Assembly: GCA_002408385.1 (NCBI GenBank)
Contig: DHSB01000246.1
Location: forward strand, 1-27,022
Reading direction: 5' to 3'
DNA length: 27,022 nt
DNA from: Myxococcales bacterium UBA5297
GTDB taxonomy: Bacteria > Myxococcota > Myxococcia > Myxococcales > UBA5297
Shown: in pieces, positions 18,360 to 26,107 of the stretch
Numbering within the stretch: the stretch's first letter is position 1
How the letters are laid out: the number at the start of each line of letters is the position of its first letter
Program-made: the position numbers and the translations under genes
Notes under the pieces: generated by a model
Database searches by the model: none
Told to the model about the DNA's origin: nothing
Seen by the model: only the letters and a program-made list of their open reading frames with translations

Positions 18360-19313
18360 ATGAACCCGACCGTTCGCCTTCGTGTCGCGGCGCTCGCCGT
18401 GGCGCTCGGATTGATGATCGTTCCGGAAGCTGGCGAGGCGGCTTCCAAGCGCAAACCGCCCCAGTTCCCGGTCCATGCCTTCCTGCTCGCCGACGGTTCG
18501 CCAGGCGAGGTCTGCGAGGAGCAGTGCCTCAAGAGCATGCTCGGAAAGGTCCGCCGGCGCCGGGGCGTGAAGAGGGCATCGGTCGAGGGCGACGAGATCC
18601 GGCTCGAGGTCGTTCCGGGGGTCTTCAAGGCCGAGAACGTCATCCAGGATCTCGTGGGGCTGAAGGTCGAGATGCGCCTGCCCTACAAGAGCATCGAGAT
18701 CCGCTTCGTTCCCTCGGCGCCGTTTCCTCCCGCCGGGTACCTGGACGGCGAGGTGCTCGTGGTCGAGATCGGCGAGGCGGTGCGAGAGGCCATCGACTCG
18801 GCGCTCAAGTTCAAGCTGCCGGTGCGCATGAAGTGCGTCGGCAAGACGAGCGGGCCGCAGGCCAACGAGGCGACCCTCGTTCGTTTCGAGCAGGAGAAGC
18901 GGCCGCCAGTCTCGATGGTGCCGTTCATGGCCGAGGCCGATCTCGATGGCGACCGGCGCCAGGATCTCTACCTGCGCATCGCGGGCCTGCCGGAGCTCAT
19001 CGTCTTCAACAAGAAGAGCGGGCTCGAGGTGGTGCCCATCGGGCATGCAGGCGGCGTCGAAGAGCTTCCCCGATGCGAGCAGAACCCGCTGCGCTACGCG
19101 CGCGGCGTCGCGCGAAAGAACATCAAGTGCATGGGCGAGGGCGAGCCCAAGCACGCCGGCGACGCCATCGAGCTCGTCGAGCACAACCGCAGCAATCGGC
19201 TCCTGATGTGGAGCAAGAGCGGGTTCGCCGGCTGCGAGCCGCTCGGGGAAGGCGCGCTGCCGCCGCTGCCGCCGAAGGAGGGCGAGGATGGCTCGGAGGA
19301 GATGGAGGAGTAG
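18360..19313 (+). CDS. Secreted protein of unknown function
   Basis: A 317-aa protein with a Sec-type signal peptide (MNPTVRLRVAALAVALGLMI, cleavage probably after EAGEA). I do not recognise the family. Residues ~45-95 (CEEQCLKSMLGKVRRRRGVKRASVEGDEIRLEV...) have the alternating strand-helix-strand pattern of a ferredoxin-like/heavy-metal-associated fold, with CxxxC instead of CxxC; this is only a suggestion. Around residue 198, DLDGDRRQDLYLRIAG resembles the Ca-binding DxDGDxxxD loop of VCBS/FG-GAP repeats. Five cysteines are distributed along the chain. The C-terminus is acidic (EGEDGSEEMEE). I use the ATG at 18360 with GGAG upstream; an in-frame start at 18312 would block the signal peptide. 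Confidence 0.8.
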   Translation: MNPTVRLRVAALAVALGLMIVPEAGEAASKRKPPQFPVHAFLLADGSPGEVCEEQCLKSMLGKVRRRRGVKRASVEGDEIRLEVVPGVFKAENVIQDLVGLKVEMRLPYKSIEIRFVPSAPFPPAGYLDGEVLVVEIGEAVREAIDSALKFKLPVRMKCVGKTSGPQANEATLVRFEQEKRPPVSMVPFMAEADLDGDRRQDLYLRIAGLPELIVFNKKSGLEVVPIGHAGGVEELPRCEQNPLRYARGVARKNIKCMGEGEPKHAGDAIELVEHNRSNRLLMWSKSGFAGCEPLGEGALPPLPPKEGEDGSEEMEE

Positions 19314-19408
19314 CCGGCGTTCTTTGCTCCGATGACGCCGAGGGATGGGAGAACGGCGCTCTGCCCGGGCGGCCCGGAAGCGCGCCCAGACACCAGAGCT
19401 CGACGTGC

Positions 19409-19428
19409 TGCCGGCCATCCGGCCGGCA
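19409..19428 (+). terminator. Strong hairpin between the secreted-protein and macroglobulin-like genes
   Basis: TGCCGGCC-ATCC-GGCCGGCA, a perfect 8-bp stem with a 4-base loop, 95 bases after the upstream stop and 77 before the next start. It could end the first transcript or lie in the leader of the second. No T tract follows. Confidence 0.45.
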
Positions 19429-19504
19429 CCCGAAGCAGCCACCTTGGGACCGGGGGCCGCTCGACGCGGTGACAGCGTCCTGACTACCAGCCTGGGGGTC
19501 GTTC

Positions 19505-22500
19505 ATGGGGCTTTGCCGGTCAGTCCTCGTCGCGGTCCTGCTGCCGGTCTGCCTGGGCGCAAGCGCGCCCGAGGTCGTCCGCACCCCATGCATCCGGCCC
19601 GCGGAACGGGCCAGCTTCGACCAGGCGAACCGCTCCCTTTACGAGGAGTCGTACGCGAGGGCGTGCGAGGCGTTCGGCGCCTTCCTGGAGGACCATCCCG
19701 CGACGCGGCTGGCGCGCGAGGCGAAGGTCAAGCGCTCGTGCGCGTGTGAACGCGCGGGACGCCGCAGCTCGCAGATGGACGAGGGGCTGCGCGAGATTGC
19801 CGACGGCGGCCCCGTCGACCTTGCGCGCGGGCTCGCCAATCTCTGGTTGCATCGGCGCGGCGAGGGCTACCTCGACAGCGACCACCGGGGGCGCTGGAAG
19901 GCTGCGGTTTCGCAGCTCGAAGCGGTCGCCTCCGGCGCGGGCGGCCGTTCGGCCAACGAGGCGAGGAGGGCCCTTGTCGACGCGCTCTTCGACGAGATCG
20001 ACCGGCGCCCCTCCGGGCCGGAGGCGTTGGCGCTCGCCGAGCGGATCCTCGCGCTGAGGCCGGGAACCGCCGGGTACGCCCGCGCCTACCTGGCGCGGGG
20101 CAGGCTGCTGCTGGGCGACCGCGAGCGCGCCGCGCAGGGCGAGCGGGACTTGCGTGCCGCCGGCGGCACCAGATCCGAGTGGGCCGACGACGCGCTCTTC
20201 GAGCTCGCGGTCTACTACGAGGGCAGAGGCCTGTTCGGAGAGGCGTTGGCGCTCTACGAGAGGATCGTCGAGCGCTTCGACCCGGGCACGAGCGACCGGC
20301 ACTCCGAGGCTGTCAGTCGCGCCGCACAGCTTCGCGATCCGCGCCTCGATTTGGTCGTGGCGGAGACCGCGCTGCCGGGCGCCTCTCCCAAGGCACACCT
20401 CTTCGTCCGAAACGTCTCGCAGGTCCGCTTCACGCTGCGCCGTGCCGATCCGTTCGCGGTGACCGACCCGCGCCTGATGCTCGCGCCCGGCGCGCCCCCG
20501 GCCGGCGTGCCGGGTGTCGAGATCCGCTCCTGGTCCGAGAGCGTGGGGACCCGACGCCGACACGAGCCCGGACAGAAGACCCTCGAGCTGCAGACCCCGG
20601 GGCCTGGCGTCTACCTCCTCGAGGCGGCCGCCGGAGAGCTGGTTCGGAGCGTGCCTGTCGTCGTCACGCCCTTCGCCTCGGTCGTGAAGATGTCGCGCGA
20701 CCAGTTGGCGGTTTGGACGGCCGATGCGCGCACCGGCCAGGCGGCCGCGGGTGCCGAGGTGGTCGCCTTCGTCGAGGTCGGCGGCGGCGAGTACCGCCGG
20801 CTCGAGGGCCTGAGCGACGCGGGCGGGCTGTGCCTGCTCGAGGTCGAAGACGCGCGCCTCGTCAGCGCTGCGGTCTGGTCGCGCAAGGGCCAGGGCCACG
20901 CGTTCGCCCGGGCCCGCGCTTCGCAGCGCCCAGACGCGTCGCCGGAGCTGTTGGCGTATCTCCTCGCCGATCGCCCCTTGTACGGGCCGGGCGAGGAGGT
21001 CGGGGTGAGGCTCTTCCTTCGCTCTCGCGAGGGCGGGCCGTCGTCGCCGGCGGCCGCGACCGAGGTGACGGTCACCACCTACGACCCCTCGGACCGCGTG
21101 ATCGACAGGCGCAACCTGAAGACGAGCGAGCTCGGCACGGCCTCCTTCGCGCTGGCGCTCGGTGACCGCGCGCAGCTCGGTGCCTACCGCTTCCACGTGC
21201 ACGACAACCGCTTGGGCATCTCGCAGAGCAAGGGCGGTTTCCGCGTCGAGGAGCACAAGGCGCCGGAGCCGACCGTCAGCCTCGAACCGATGGGCAAGCC
21301 GCGGCCAGACGAGACGGTGAAGGTGCTCGTCTCCGCGTCCTCATCCTGCGGAGGGCCGCTCGCCAACGCGCACGGACGAGCGGTCGTGACCGAGGAGCCA
21401 TGGTCGCACTCCTGGAAGCCGTGGCCCGACGGCCAGCCCGCCGACGGGGCTGGGAGCGAGGGGCCGCACGGCGGGCCGGGCGCCGCAGACCCGCGGCAGG
21501 GACAGTGGGGCTACGTGGGCGTGTCGCGCACGATCGAGCTTACGACTGACGCCGAGGGCAAGGCAGCCCTCGAGCTCTCGCCATCGAAGGACCTCCGGGG
21601 CGATAGGTCCTTCCGGGTTCGGGTCTACCTGACCGACACGTCGCGCCGGGAGATCACCGGCAGCGCCACTGTGCGCGCGTCGAGCTCGCCCTGGTTCGTC
21701 GATGTGTGGCCCGATCGCGTGCTCTACAAGCCGGGTGAGCGCATCGCGGTGAGGCTGCGTGCCGAGGACGCGAACGGCCGGCCGGAGTCGCCGGCAGTCG
21801 ACGTGCGACTGGTCCGGCTCGGAAATGACGGAAGTCGCTCCGAGGTGCTGAAGCGCTCAGTGCAGCTCGAGTCGGGCGAGGGCCTGGTCGAGCTCGACGC
21901 CGATGCGCTCGGGCCAGCGCGCGTCGAGGTCCGGGCGAGGGGCGACTCGGAGAAGGGCGCGCTGCTCGCGTCTTCGGATATCTGGCTGACAGGTGAGGCG
22001 AAGCCCATCGTCCCCGCGACGGGCGGCCTCCAGGTGATCACCGACCGCGGGCTTTTGAAGGTCGGCAGCACGGTGCGGGCGCTGGTCGTCACCAAGGGCT
22101 CGGGCGGCCACGTGCTCCTCTCGCTCGAGAACGGGCGGGTTCACCTTGCCCGCTCGCTCGAGGTGAAGGGGAGGGCGCGCTTCGTGGAGCTGCCGCTCAC
22201 CGCGGAGATGGCTCCGAACGTCTTCCTGACCGCTTCGCGCCTCGAGCAGCTTCAGTTCAGGACGCAGCAGGCGGCGCTCCGCGTTGCCGGCGCCGATGCC
22301 GAGCTGGGGGTCGAGACGCTCTTCCCGAGGCCTGCAGCCGATCCGGGCTCCGCGCCGCCGCGGCGCGACTCGGTCGGGGCCTTTGATGAGCGGCCACCCC
22401 GGGCCGAGGTCGCGGTGGCCCCCGTCGAGAAGGGGCGCTGCGCGCGTGATCCCGAGCTCGACGAGCTCCTCGGGTTCTTCGGGCGCCGGGCGCAGCAGCA

Positions 22501-22600
22501 CGCGGTCTCGACGGTCGCCAGCGTGCAGGGGTGGCCCTTCGGCTCGCGCGGCGCTCGACCTCGCGCGGGGCGCCCGGAGGCGGGCCCCACCACCCGTTGA
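19505..22600 (+). CDS. Alpha-2-macroglobulin-family (MG-domain) protein, apparently truncated
   Basis: A 1031-aa exported protein with signal peptide MGLCRSVLVAVLLPVCLGAS. Residues ~35-270 look like TPR/helical repeats (EALALYERIVERFDP). From ~residue 380 on it resembles bacterial alpha-2-macroglobulins, which in full form trap proteases in the periplasm. The macroglobulin signature occurs as LLADRPLYGPGEEVGVRLF (~residue 486) and again as VWPDRVLYKPGERIAVRL (~residue 733). After about residue 925 the text resembles the MG region preceding the bait/thioester part (VAPVEKG...DPELDELLGFFG), then turns into arginine/proline-rich frame-slip sequence and stops. The thioester domain and C-terminal domains of the usual 1500-2000 aa family are missing. 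This is a pseudogene, a short variant or an assembly error. Confidence 0.78.
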   Translation: MGLCRSVLVAVLLPVCLGASAPEVVRTPCIRPAERASFDQANRSLYEESYARACEAFGAFLEDHPATRLAREAKVKRSCACERAGRRSSQMDEGLREIADGGPVDLARGLANLWLHRRGEGYLDSDHRGRWKAAVSQLEAVASGAGGRSANEARRALVDALFDEIDRRPSGPEALALAERILALRPGTAGYARAYLARGRLLLGDRERAAQGERDLRAAGGTRSEWADDALFELAVYYEGRGLFGEALALYERIVERFDPGTSDRHSEAVSRAAQLRDPRLDLVVAETALPGASPKAHLFVRNVSQVRFTLRRADPFAVTDPRLMLAPGAPPAGVPGVEIRSWSESVGTRRRHEPGQKTLELQTPGPGVYLLEAAAGELVRSVPVVVTPFASVVKMSRDQLAVWTADARTGQAAAGAEVVAFVEVGGGEYRRLEGLSDAGGLCLLEVEDARLVSAAVWSRKGQGHAFARARASQRPDASPELLAYLLADRPLYGPGEEVGVRLFLRSREGGPSSPAAATEVTVTTYDPSDRVIDRRNLKTSELGTASFALALGDRAQLGAYRFHVHDNRLGISQSKGGFRVEEHKAPEPTVSLEPMGKPRPDETVKVLVSASSSCGGPLANAHGRAVVTEEPWSHSWKPWPDGQPADGAGSEGPHGGPGAADPRQGQWGYVGVSRTIELTTDAEGKAALELSPSKDLRGDRSFRVRVYLTDTSRREITGSATVRASSSPWFVDVWPDRVLYKPGERIAVRLRAEDANGRPESPAVDVRLVRLGNDGSRSEVLKRSVQLESGEGLVELDADALGPARVEVRARGDSEKGALLASSDIWLTGEAKPIVPATGGLQVITDRGLLKVGSTVRALVVTKGSGGHVLLSLENGRVHLARSLEVKGRARFVELPLTAEMAPNVFLTASRLEQLQFRTQQAALRVAGADAELGVETLFPRPAADPGSAPPRRDSVGAFDERPPRAEVAVAPVEKGRCARDPELDELLGFFGRRAQQHAVSTVASVQGWPFGSRGARPRAGRPEAGPTTR

Positions 22601-22887
22601 GCTCGTGACGCCGACGCGCATCGGCGCCGAGCGCAGTCGAAGCGAGCCTCTTCGCGCGGGCTCCTCGCCTCGGTTGCTCCGAAGGCCGCCTGGGCCTACC
22701 GGGCCGATGCCATCGAGGCCTGTACGCGTTCGAGATCCGGCCGGAAGCGCGGTGGGGCTACGCGGAACAGCTCGAGCGCCTGCTCGGCGAGCGCCCGCGG
22801 GCGGGGTCGGTGTTGCCGGATTGCTCACTCTCGCCCGCGGCTCCTGCGCGCGGCCGAGGCGACAAGGTGGCGGCGAGCATCCGGTGA
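22601..22887 (+). pseudogene. Frame-scrambled remnant of the macroglobulin-like gene's 3' end
   Basis: After the stop at 22600, coding-like stretches continue in changing frames. One frame gives APPPVELVTPTRIGAE (about 22582-22630). A second gives LASVAPKAAWAYRADAIEA (about 22664-22720). A third gives GLYAFEIRPEARWGYAEQLE and on to a TGA at 22885-22887. The last stretch has strong GC third-position bias over about 55 codons. This pattern suggests one ancestral frame broken by several indels, or sequencing errors. I cannot match the remnant to a family. The remaining 22888-23012 bases hold no gene that I can see. Confidence 0.35.
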
Positions 22888-23012
22888 CGACCGCCGCAGA
22901 TATGCGCTGGGTGCCGCGAAAGAGCGCCGCGGGCACTTTCGACGCATCGGCCGCCTGGCAGCACGGCTCTCCGCCGTCACTAGATTGTCCGTGTCACGGG
23001 GGGGAAGAGACG

Positions 23013-23864
23013 ATGGGTGTCGAGCGCTTCTCGCACGACCGGGCGATGCGGTCGAAGTCGAGCATCTTGGTGGCGGTGGCGGTTCTGGCCTTGCTGGGCG
23101 CGAGGGAGGCCGGCGCGCAGCAGCTTCGGGCCGAAGTCGAGGACGAGAGCTCGCCTCAGCTCGAGTTCGTCGTCGAGGGCGACGGGGAGAGCGCGAGCGG
23201 CCGGGACGAGCCGGGCGCGACCCTGCGGCTCAGTAGCCGGGAGCCGCGCGAGTGCGGGGTCTGCGACTCGGACCGCCTCTTCGATCTCGACCCCTGGCCC
23301 TGGGAGGCGGTCTTCGATCCGGCTTGCGCCTTCGACGAGGCGCTGTTCAACGACACCGGGTCGCGCCTGACCGACGCGAGCCGCTTCGCCATCCTCGGAG
23401 CCGCGGCGACGGTGCTGCCGAGCATCGGGGGCCGCTTCGGAAGAGAGCCGCAGAACGCCCGGATGCAGCTCTCGTGGCCGTGGAGCCTGCCCGTCGGCCC
23501 GCCGATGAGCGTCACCCGTACGCTCGGCACCTGCCGGGAGCGCACCTTCTCGTTCAAGCCCATCCGGCTGCTGCTCGAGCCGGGCCTCGCCTGGACCTCG
23601 CCGCTGACGCTCTTCGTGCGCCCGGGCATGCGCTTCGTCTTCCATCCGGCCGACTGGCGGCTGGGCATCGGCGCCGGGGTGGGCTCGACGCTCGAGGCCC
23701 GTGGGCCCTGGGGCTTTCGCGCTTCGTTGAGCCCCGAGCTGCTGCTGCACTGGGGGCGCTGCTGCGCGCCGGGGTTCGTCACCCTGTCGCTGCGCTACGA
23801 CCGCTTCTTCGCCGGCGAGGAGCACGACGCGGTGACCACGAGCATCGGGTTCTCGTTCTACTGA
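23013..23864 (+). CDS. Probable outer-membrane beta-barrel protein, unknown function
   Basis: A 283-aa exported protein. The hydrophobic signal segment SSILVAVAVLALLGAREAGA is followed by QQ, so cleavage after AGA is likely. The mature N-terminal part is acidic (EVEDESSPQLEFVVEGDGE) with CGVCDSDRLFDLD. The second half alternates short amphipathic strands with turns (FKPIRLLLEPGLAW, LTLFVRPGMRFVFHPADW, GIGAGVGSTLEARG, GFRASLSPELLLHW, VTLSLRYDRFF) and ends TTSIGFSFY with an aromatic C-terminal residue, as outer-membrane barrels do. No family is recognised. The ATG at 23013 has a GGGGAAGAG ribosome-binding site; the ATG at 23046 would give a cleaner signal peptide but has none. Confidence 0.78.
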   Translation: MGVERFSHDRAMRSKSSILVAVAVLALLGAREAGAQQLRAEVEDESSPQLEFVVEGDGESASGRDEPGATLRLSSREPRECGVCDSDRLFDLDPWPWEAVFDPACAFDEALFNDTGSRLTDASRFAILGAAATVLPSIGGRFGREPQNARMQLSWPWSLPVGPPMSVTRTLGTCRERTFSFKPIRLLLEPGLAWTSPLTLFVRPGMRFVFHPADWRLGIGAGVGSTLEARGPWGFRASLSPELLLHWGRCCAPGFVTLSLRYDRFFAGEEHDAVTTSIGFSFY

Positions 23865-24024
23865 CCGTCGCGCTCTTTCGACCGGTTGGACGGACGGCAC
23901 CGAGACCGCCGGGCGGTGAGGCCGGCCCGCCGGCAACCGAATCGCCGGCCAACCCTTGGCAGTCAGCTTTCGTGCCCGTGGCGCCGTCTCGGGCGGCCTG
24001 CATGCGCTCATGGGGAAGAGGGCC

Positions 24025-24098
24025 CCTTCGACTCCGCTCCTGTCGCTCACGCGTCGGGAGCTACGCTCAGGGTGAGCGGGCTCGGACGAAGTCGAAGG
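24025..24098. repeat. Nested inverted repeat of the dispersed-repeat family
   Basis: Outer arms CCTTCGACT (24025-24033) and AGTCGAAGG (24090-24098) enclose inner arms CGCTCAC (24044-24050) and GTGAGCG (24072-24078). It reads as two head-to-head copies of the same short repeat. TACGCTCAGGGTGAGCGG (24062-24079) links it to the TCACCCCGAGCTTGTCGAGG copies at 4041 and 7993, a family widely seen between genes in bacteria. Confidence 0.6.
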
Positions 24099-24435
24099 AT
24101 TTCTCGACGGGCCTTCAGAAAAAACGCGCGATCGGGCGCCGTTTCGGGACCGGATCGGCCCCAGAAGGCCCCGGGCTGGCCCGTAGAGTGATTTTGACCC
24201 GCCGGGCTCACTTCAATAGGGCTGGCGGTCGAACGGCGCCTCCTGGGCCATCCTGGCGCTCCACAGACCCCTTTCTGGCGCTTCGAATGGGCAGTCCAAC
24301 CTTCTGTAACTACATCCGTTTTCGTCCGTCGAGGCCGGGCTTTCGAACGGGGCCGCGGCGAGCGGCTCCTCGCAGGGACAGGAACCCGATGGCGGGCGCA
24401 GCTCTCGACAGGCCGGCGCGGCCCGATGCCCGCGA

Positions 24436-24875
24436 GCGTCGCCGCCCGGCCGCGCCTCGGGAGGCGCTCGAGGCCCTCTGGCGCGTCCAGAGCCGTTGTC
24501 GTGGCACGACAGCGCCGCGTTCCGCTGTCCAGAGCCGTTGTCGTGGCAGGAGGATACCCAGTGGACGCGTTCAGAGCCCTTGTCGTGGCACGACAGCGCC
24601 TCTTTCCCCTGTCCCGAGCCCTCGACTGCCACGACAACGTCTCGTTCCAGCGGAGATACCTGTTGTCGTGCCACGACAACGGCTCGAGACGCGCCAGGGG
24701 GCGGCTGTCGGGCGCCGAGAGCCGTAGTCGGACCGGCTTCAGTCTCGTTGGCGGTCAGGGACGATCGGCTCTTCGGCAGCGTCACACGCCCGTTCGGTCG
24801 AAGGATCGAGAGCATCAAGCTTCGTGCGAGCCTCGTCGAGCGATTGCCGAGCGCGCGTCGCCGCCCGGCCGCGCC
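24436..24875. repeat. 21-base direct repeat pair with flanking hairpins (24436-24456, 24855-24875)
   Basis: The 21-base sequence starting GCGTCGCCGCCCGGCCGCGC occurs twice, 419 bases apart, on either side of the palindrome array. Each copy runs into a small hairpin: GCGCCTC-GG-GAGGCGC at the first and GCGCC-GCGA-GGCGC at the second. This resembles a REP-like unit, but two copies are too few to define a family. Confidence 0.6.
24496..24679. repeat. Palindrome array TTGTCGTGGCACGACA with 42-bp phasing
   Basis: TTGTCGTGGCA starts at 24496, 24538 and 24580, exactly 42 bases apart. The reverse-oriented TGCCACGACAA starts at 24627 and 24669, again 42 apart. The first, third and fifth copies extend to near-perfect palindromes; the last is TTGTCGTG-C-CACGACAA (24663-24679). 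Sequences between cores are partly conserved, including CAGAGCC upstream of several cores and TGTCC or TGTCCCG 30 bases downstream of two. Orientation flips once, between 24590 and 24627. Confidence 0.88.
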
Positions 24876-25017
24876 GCGAGGCGCGGATCTCCCCAGCAGA
24901 CAAGCGCAGCGCGGTCGGGCACGCTGCTCGCAACGTCGGCCCCATGACAGAGACGCGCCCGCTCGCCCGGGAAGAGAACGCCACGAGGTCGCGTTCAGCC
25001 GACACGGAGGAAGCTCG

Positions 25018-25872
25018 ATGGACCGCCAAGACCCTCGGGAAGCCGCAGCGCCAGCCGCTCGCTCCAACCTGCGCAAATCGTCCGGGCCGTGGCCAGTGCT
25101 CCTCGTCGTGCTGCTTCTTGGCGGTGGCGCGGGCGCCTACTGGTGGATGTCGCGGTCGAGCGGGGAGGCTCCCGCGACCGCGCCGCAAGCGCCGCCGCAG
25201 GCTGCCGCGCCCGAGGAGGCGGCGGCAGCGGCGGTCGAGACGGCGCCGCCGAACGACGCGCCCCCGCTTCCGCCGGTCTCAGAGGCCGACGCGTTGATCC
25301 GCCAGGCGCTCGCAGGGATTTCCCCCCTGGGCGAGCTTGCCGAATGGCTGAAGACCGAGGACCTCGCGCGCCGCTTCGTCGCCGCGGTCAACGCCGTCGC
25401 CGAGGGCGACAGCCCGCGCTCGAGCCTCGCGTTCCTCGCGCCCGAAGGCTCGTTCGCGGTCGCCAGGCGCGACGGGCGCACCTTCGTCGACCCGAGCAGC
25501 TACGCACGCTACGACCTCGCTGCCCGCGTCTTCGCCTCGGTCGACGTCGGCGCTTTCAAGGCGGCGTATGGGCGCCTGTCCCCGCTGTTCGAGGCCGCCT
25601 ACCGCGAGATCGGCCGGCCAGGCACGACCTGGAAGCAGACCCTCGGGCGCGCCTTCGGCCGGATGCTCGAGACGCCGGTGCCCTCCGGCGAGGTGGAGCT
25701 GGTCCGGCCCAAGCTCGTCTACGAATTCGCCAACCCGCAGCTCGAAAAGCTCACGCCCGCGCAGAAGCACCTGCTGCGGATGGGCCCGGAGAACACGCGC
25801 CGCGTGCAGTCGAAGCTGCGCGCGCTGTCGGCCGGCCTGGAAATCGAGCCGGGCCTCGCCGGGCGCCCCTGA
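25018..25872 (+). CDS. DUF3014 domain-containing single-pass membrane protein
   Basis: A 284-aa protein of the DUF3014 family, function unknown. After a short cytoplasmic N-terminus, one membrane helix (WPVLLVVLLLGGGAGAYWWM, ~residues 25-44) leads to an Ala/Pro-rich linker and then the periplasmic domain. Family blocks are visible: ADALIRQALAGISPLGELAEWL, DLARRFVAAVNAVAEGDSPRS, FLAPEGSFAVARRDGRTFVDPSSYARYD, FKAAYGRLSPLFEAAYREIG, MLETPVPSGEVELVRPKLVYEF and LTPAQKHLLRMGPENTRRVQSKL. Length is typical. GGAGG lies 7 bases before the ATG at 25018. It follows the repeat-rich region and precedes a lipoprotein gene by 235 bases. The family is common in Proteobacteria; no reaction is known. Confidence 0.93.
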   Translation: MDRQDPREAAAPAARSNLRKSSGPWPVLLVVLLLGGGAGAYWWMSRSSGEAPATAPQAPPQAAAPEEAAAAAVETAPPNDAPPLPPVSEADALIRQALAGISPLGELAEWLKTEDLARRFVAAVNAVAEGDSPRSSLAFLAPEGSFAVARRDGRTFVDPSSYARYDLAARVFASVDVGAFKAAYGRLSPLFEAAYREIGRPGTTWKQTLGRAFGRMLETPVPSGEVELVRPKLVYEFANPQLEKLTPAQKHLLRMGPENTRRVQSKLRALSAGLEIEPGLAGRP

Positions 25873-26107
25873 GCCTCGCGGCTCGGGCAGGCCGCTGCTC
25901 GCATCCGCCGGCTGTCAAGCCGCACGAAACTGGAGCGGGATTCTGCTCCCTGCGAAGAGGTCGGCGCCGGGCGGCCTCTTGTCCGGAAGGGGAGCCGGCG
26001 ATCCCTCCGCGGGCCTCGCGGCAAGCGATGCGCCGCAAAGGCCCAGACGTCCTGAATGTCTGCACCTCGCGGGCGTCCGAGCCGCCACTTTTTCGCGGGA
26101 GCAGACA

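Larger units (their letters stand above)
23865..25017. other. 1.15-kb non-coding region rich in short repeats
   Basis: No convincing gene lies between the barrel gene and the DUF3014 gene. Long open frames in several phases are low-complexity arginine/alanine/proline text typical of GC-rich non-coding DNA. Contents are the nested inverted repeat (24025-24098), a less GC-rich patch near 24186-24345, a 21-base direct repeat with adjacent hairpins (24436-24456 and 24855-24875) and the palindrome array (24496-24679). Its size and repeat load resemble the 5586-6160 region. The promoter of the DUF3014 gene must be here or further upstream, but I see no clear boxes. Confidence 0.6.

Noticed and set aside
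22284..23012. N-terminal extension of the outer-membrane barrel gene up to 22284
   Set aside because: The extension is frame-slip sequence of the upstream remnant. A signal peptide and ribosome-binding site place the true start at 23013.
24047..25076. Minus-strand frames with 14-residue repeats (such as ALSCHDNGSG) across the palindrome array
   Set aside because: Repeats follow from the 42-base DNA period. There is no start context, family match or extension outside the repeat.
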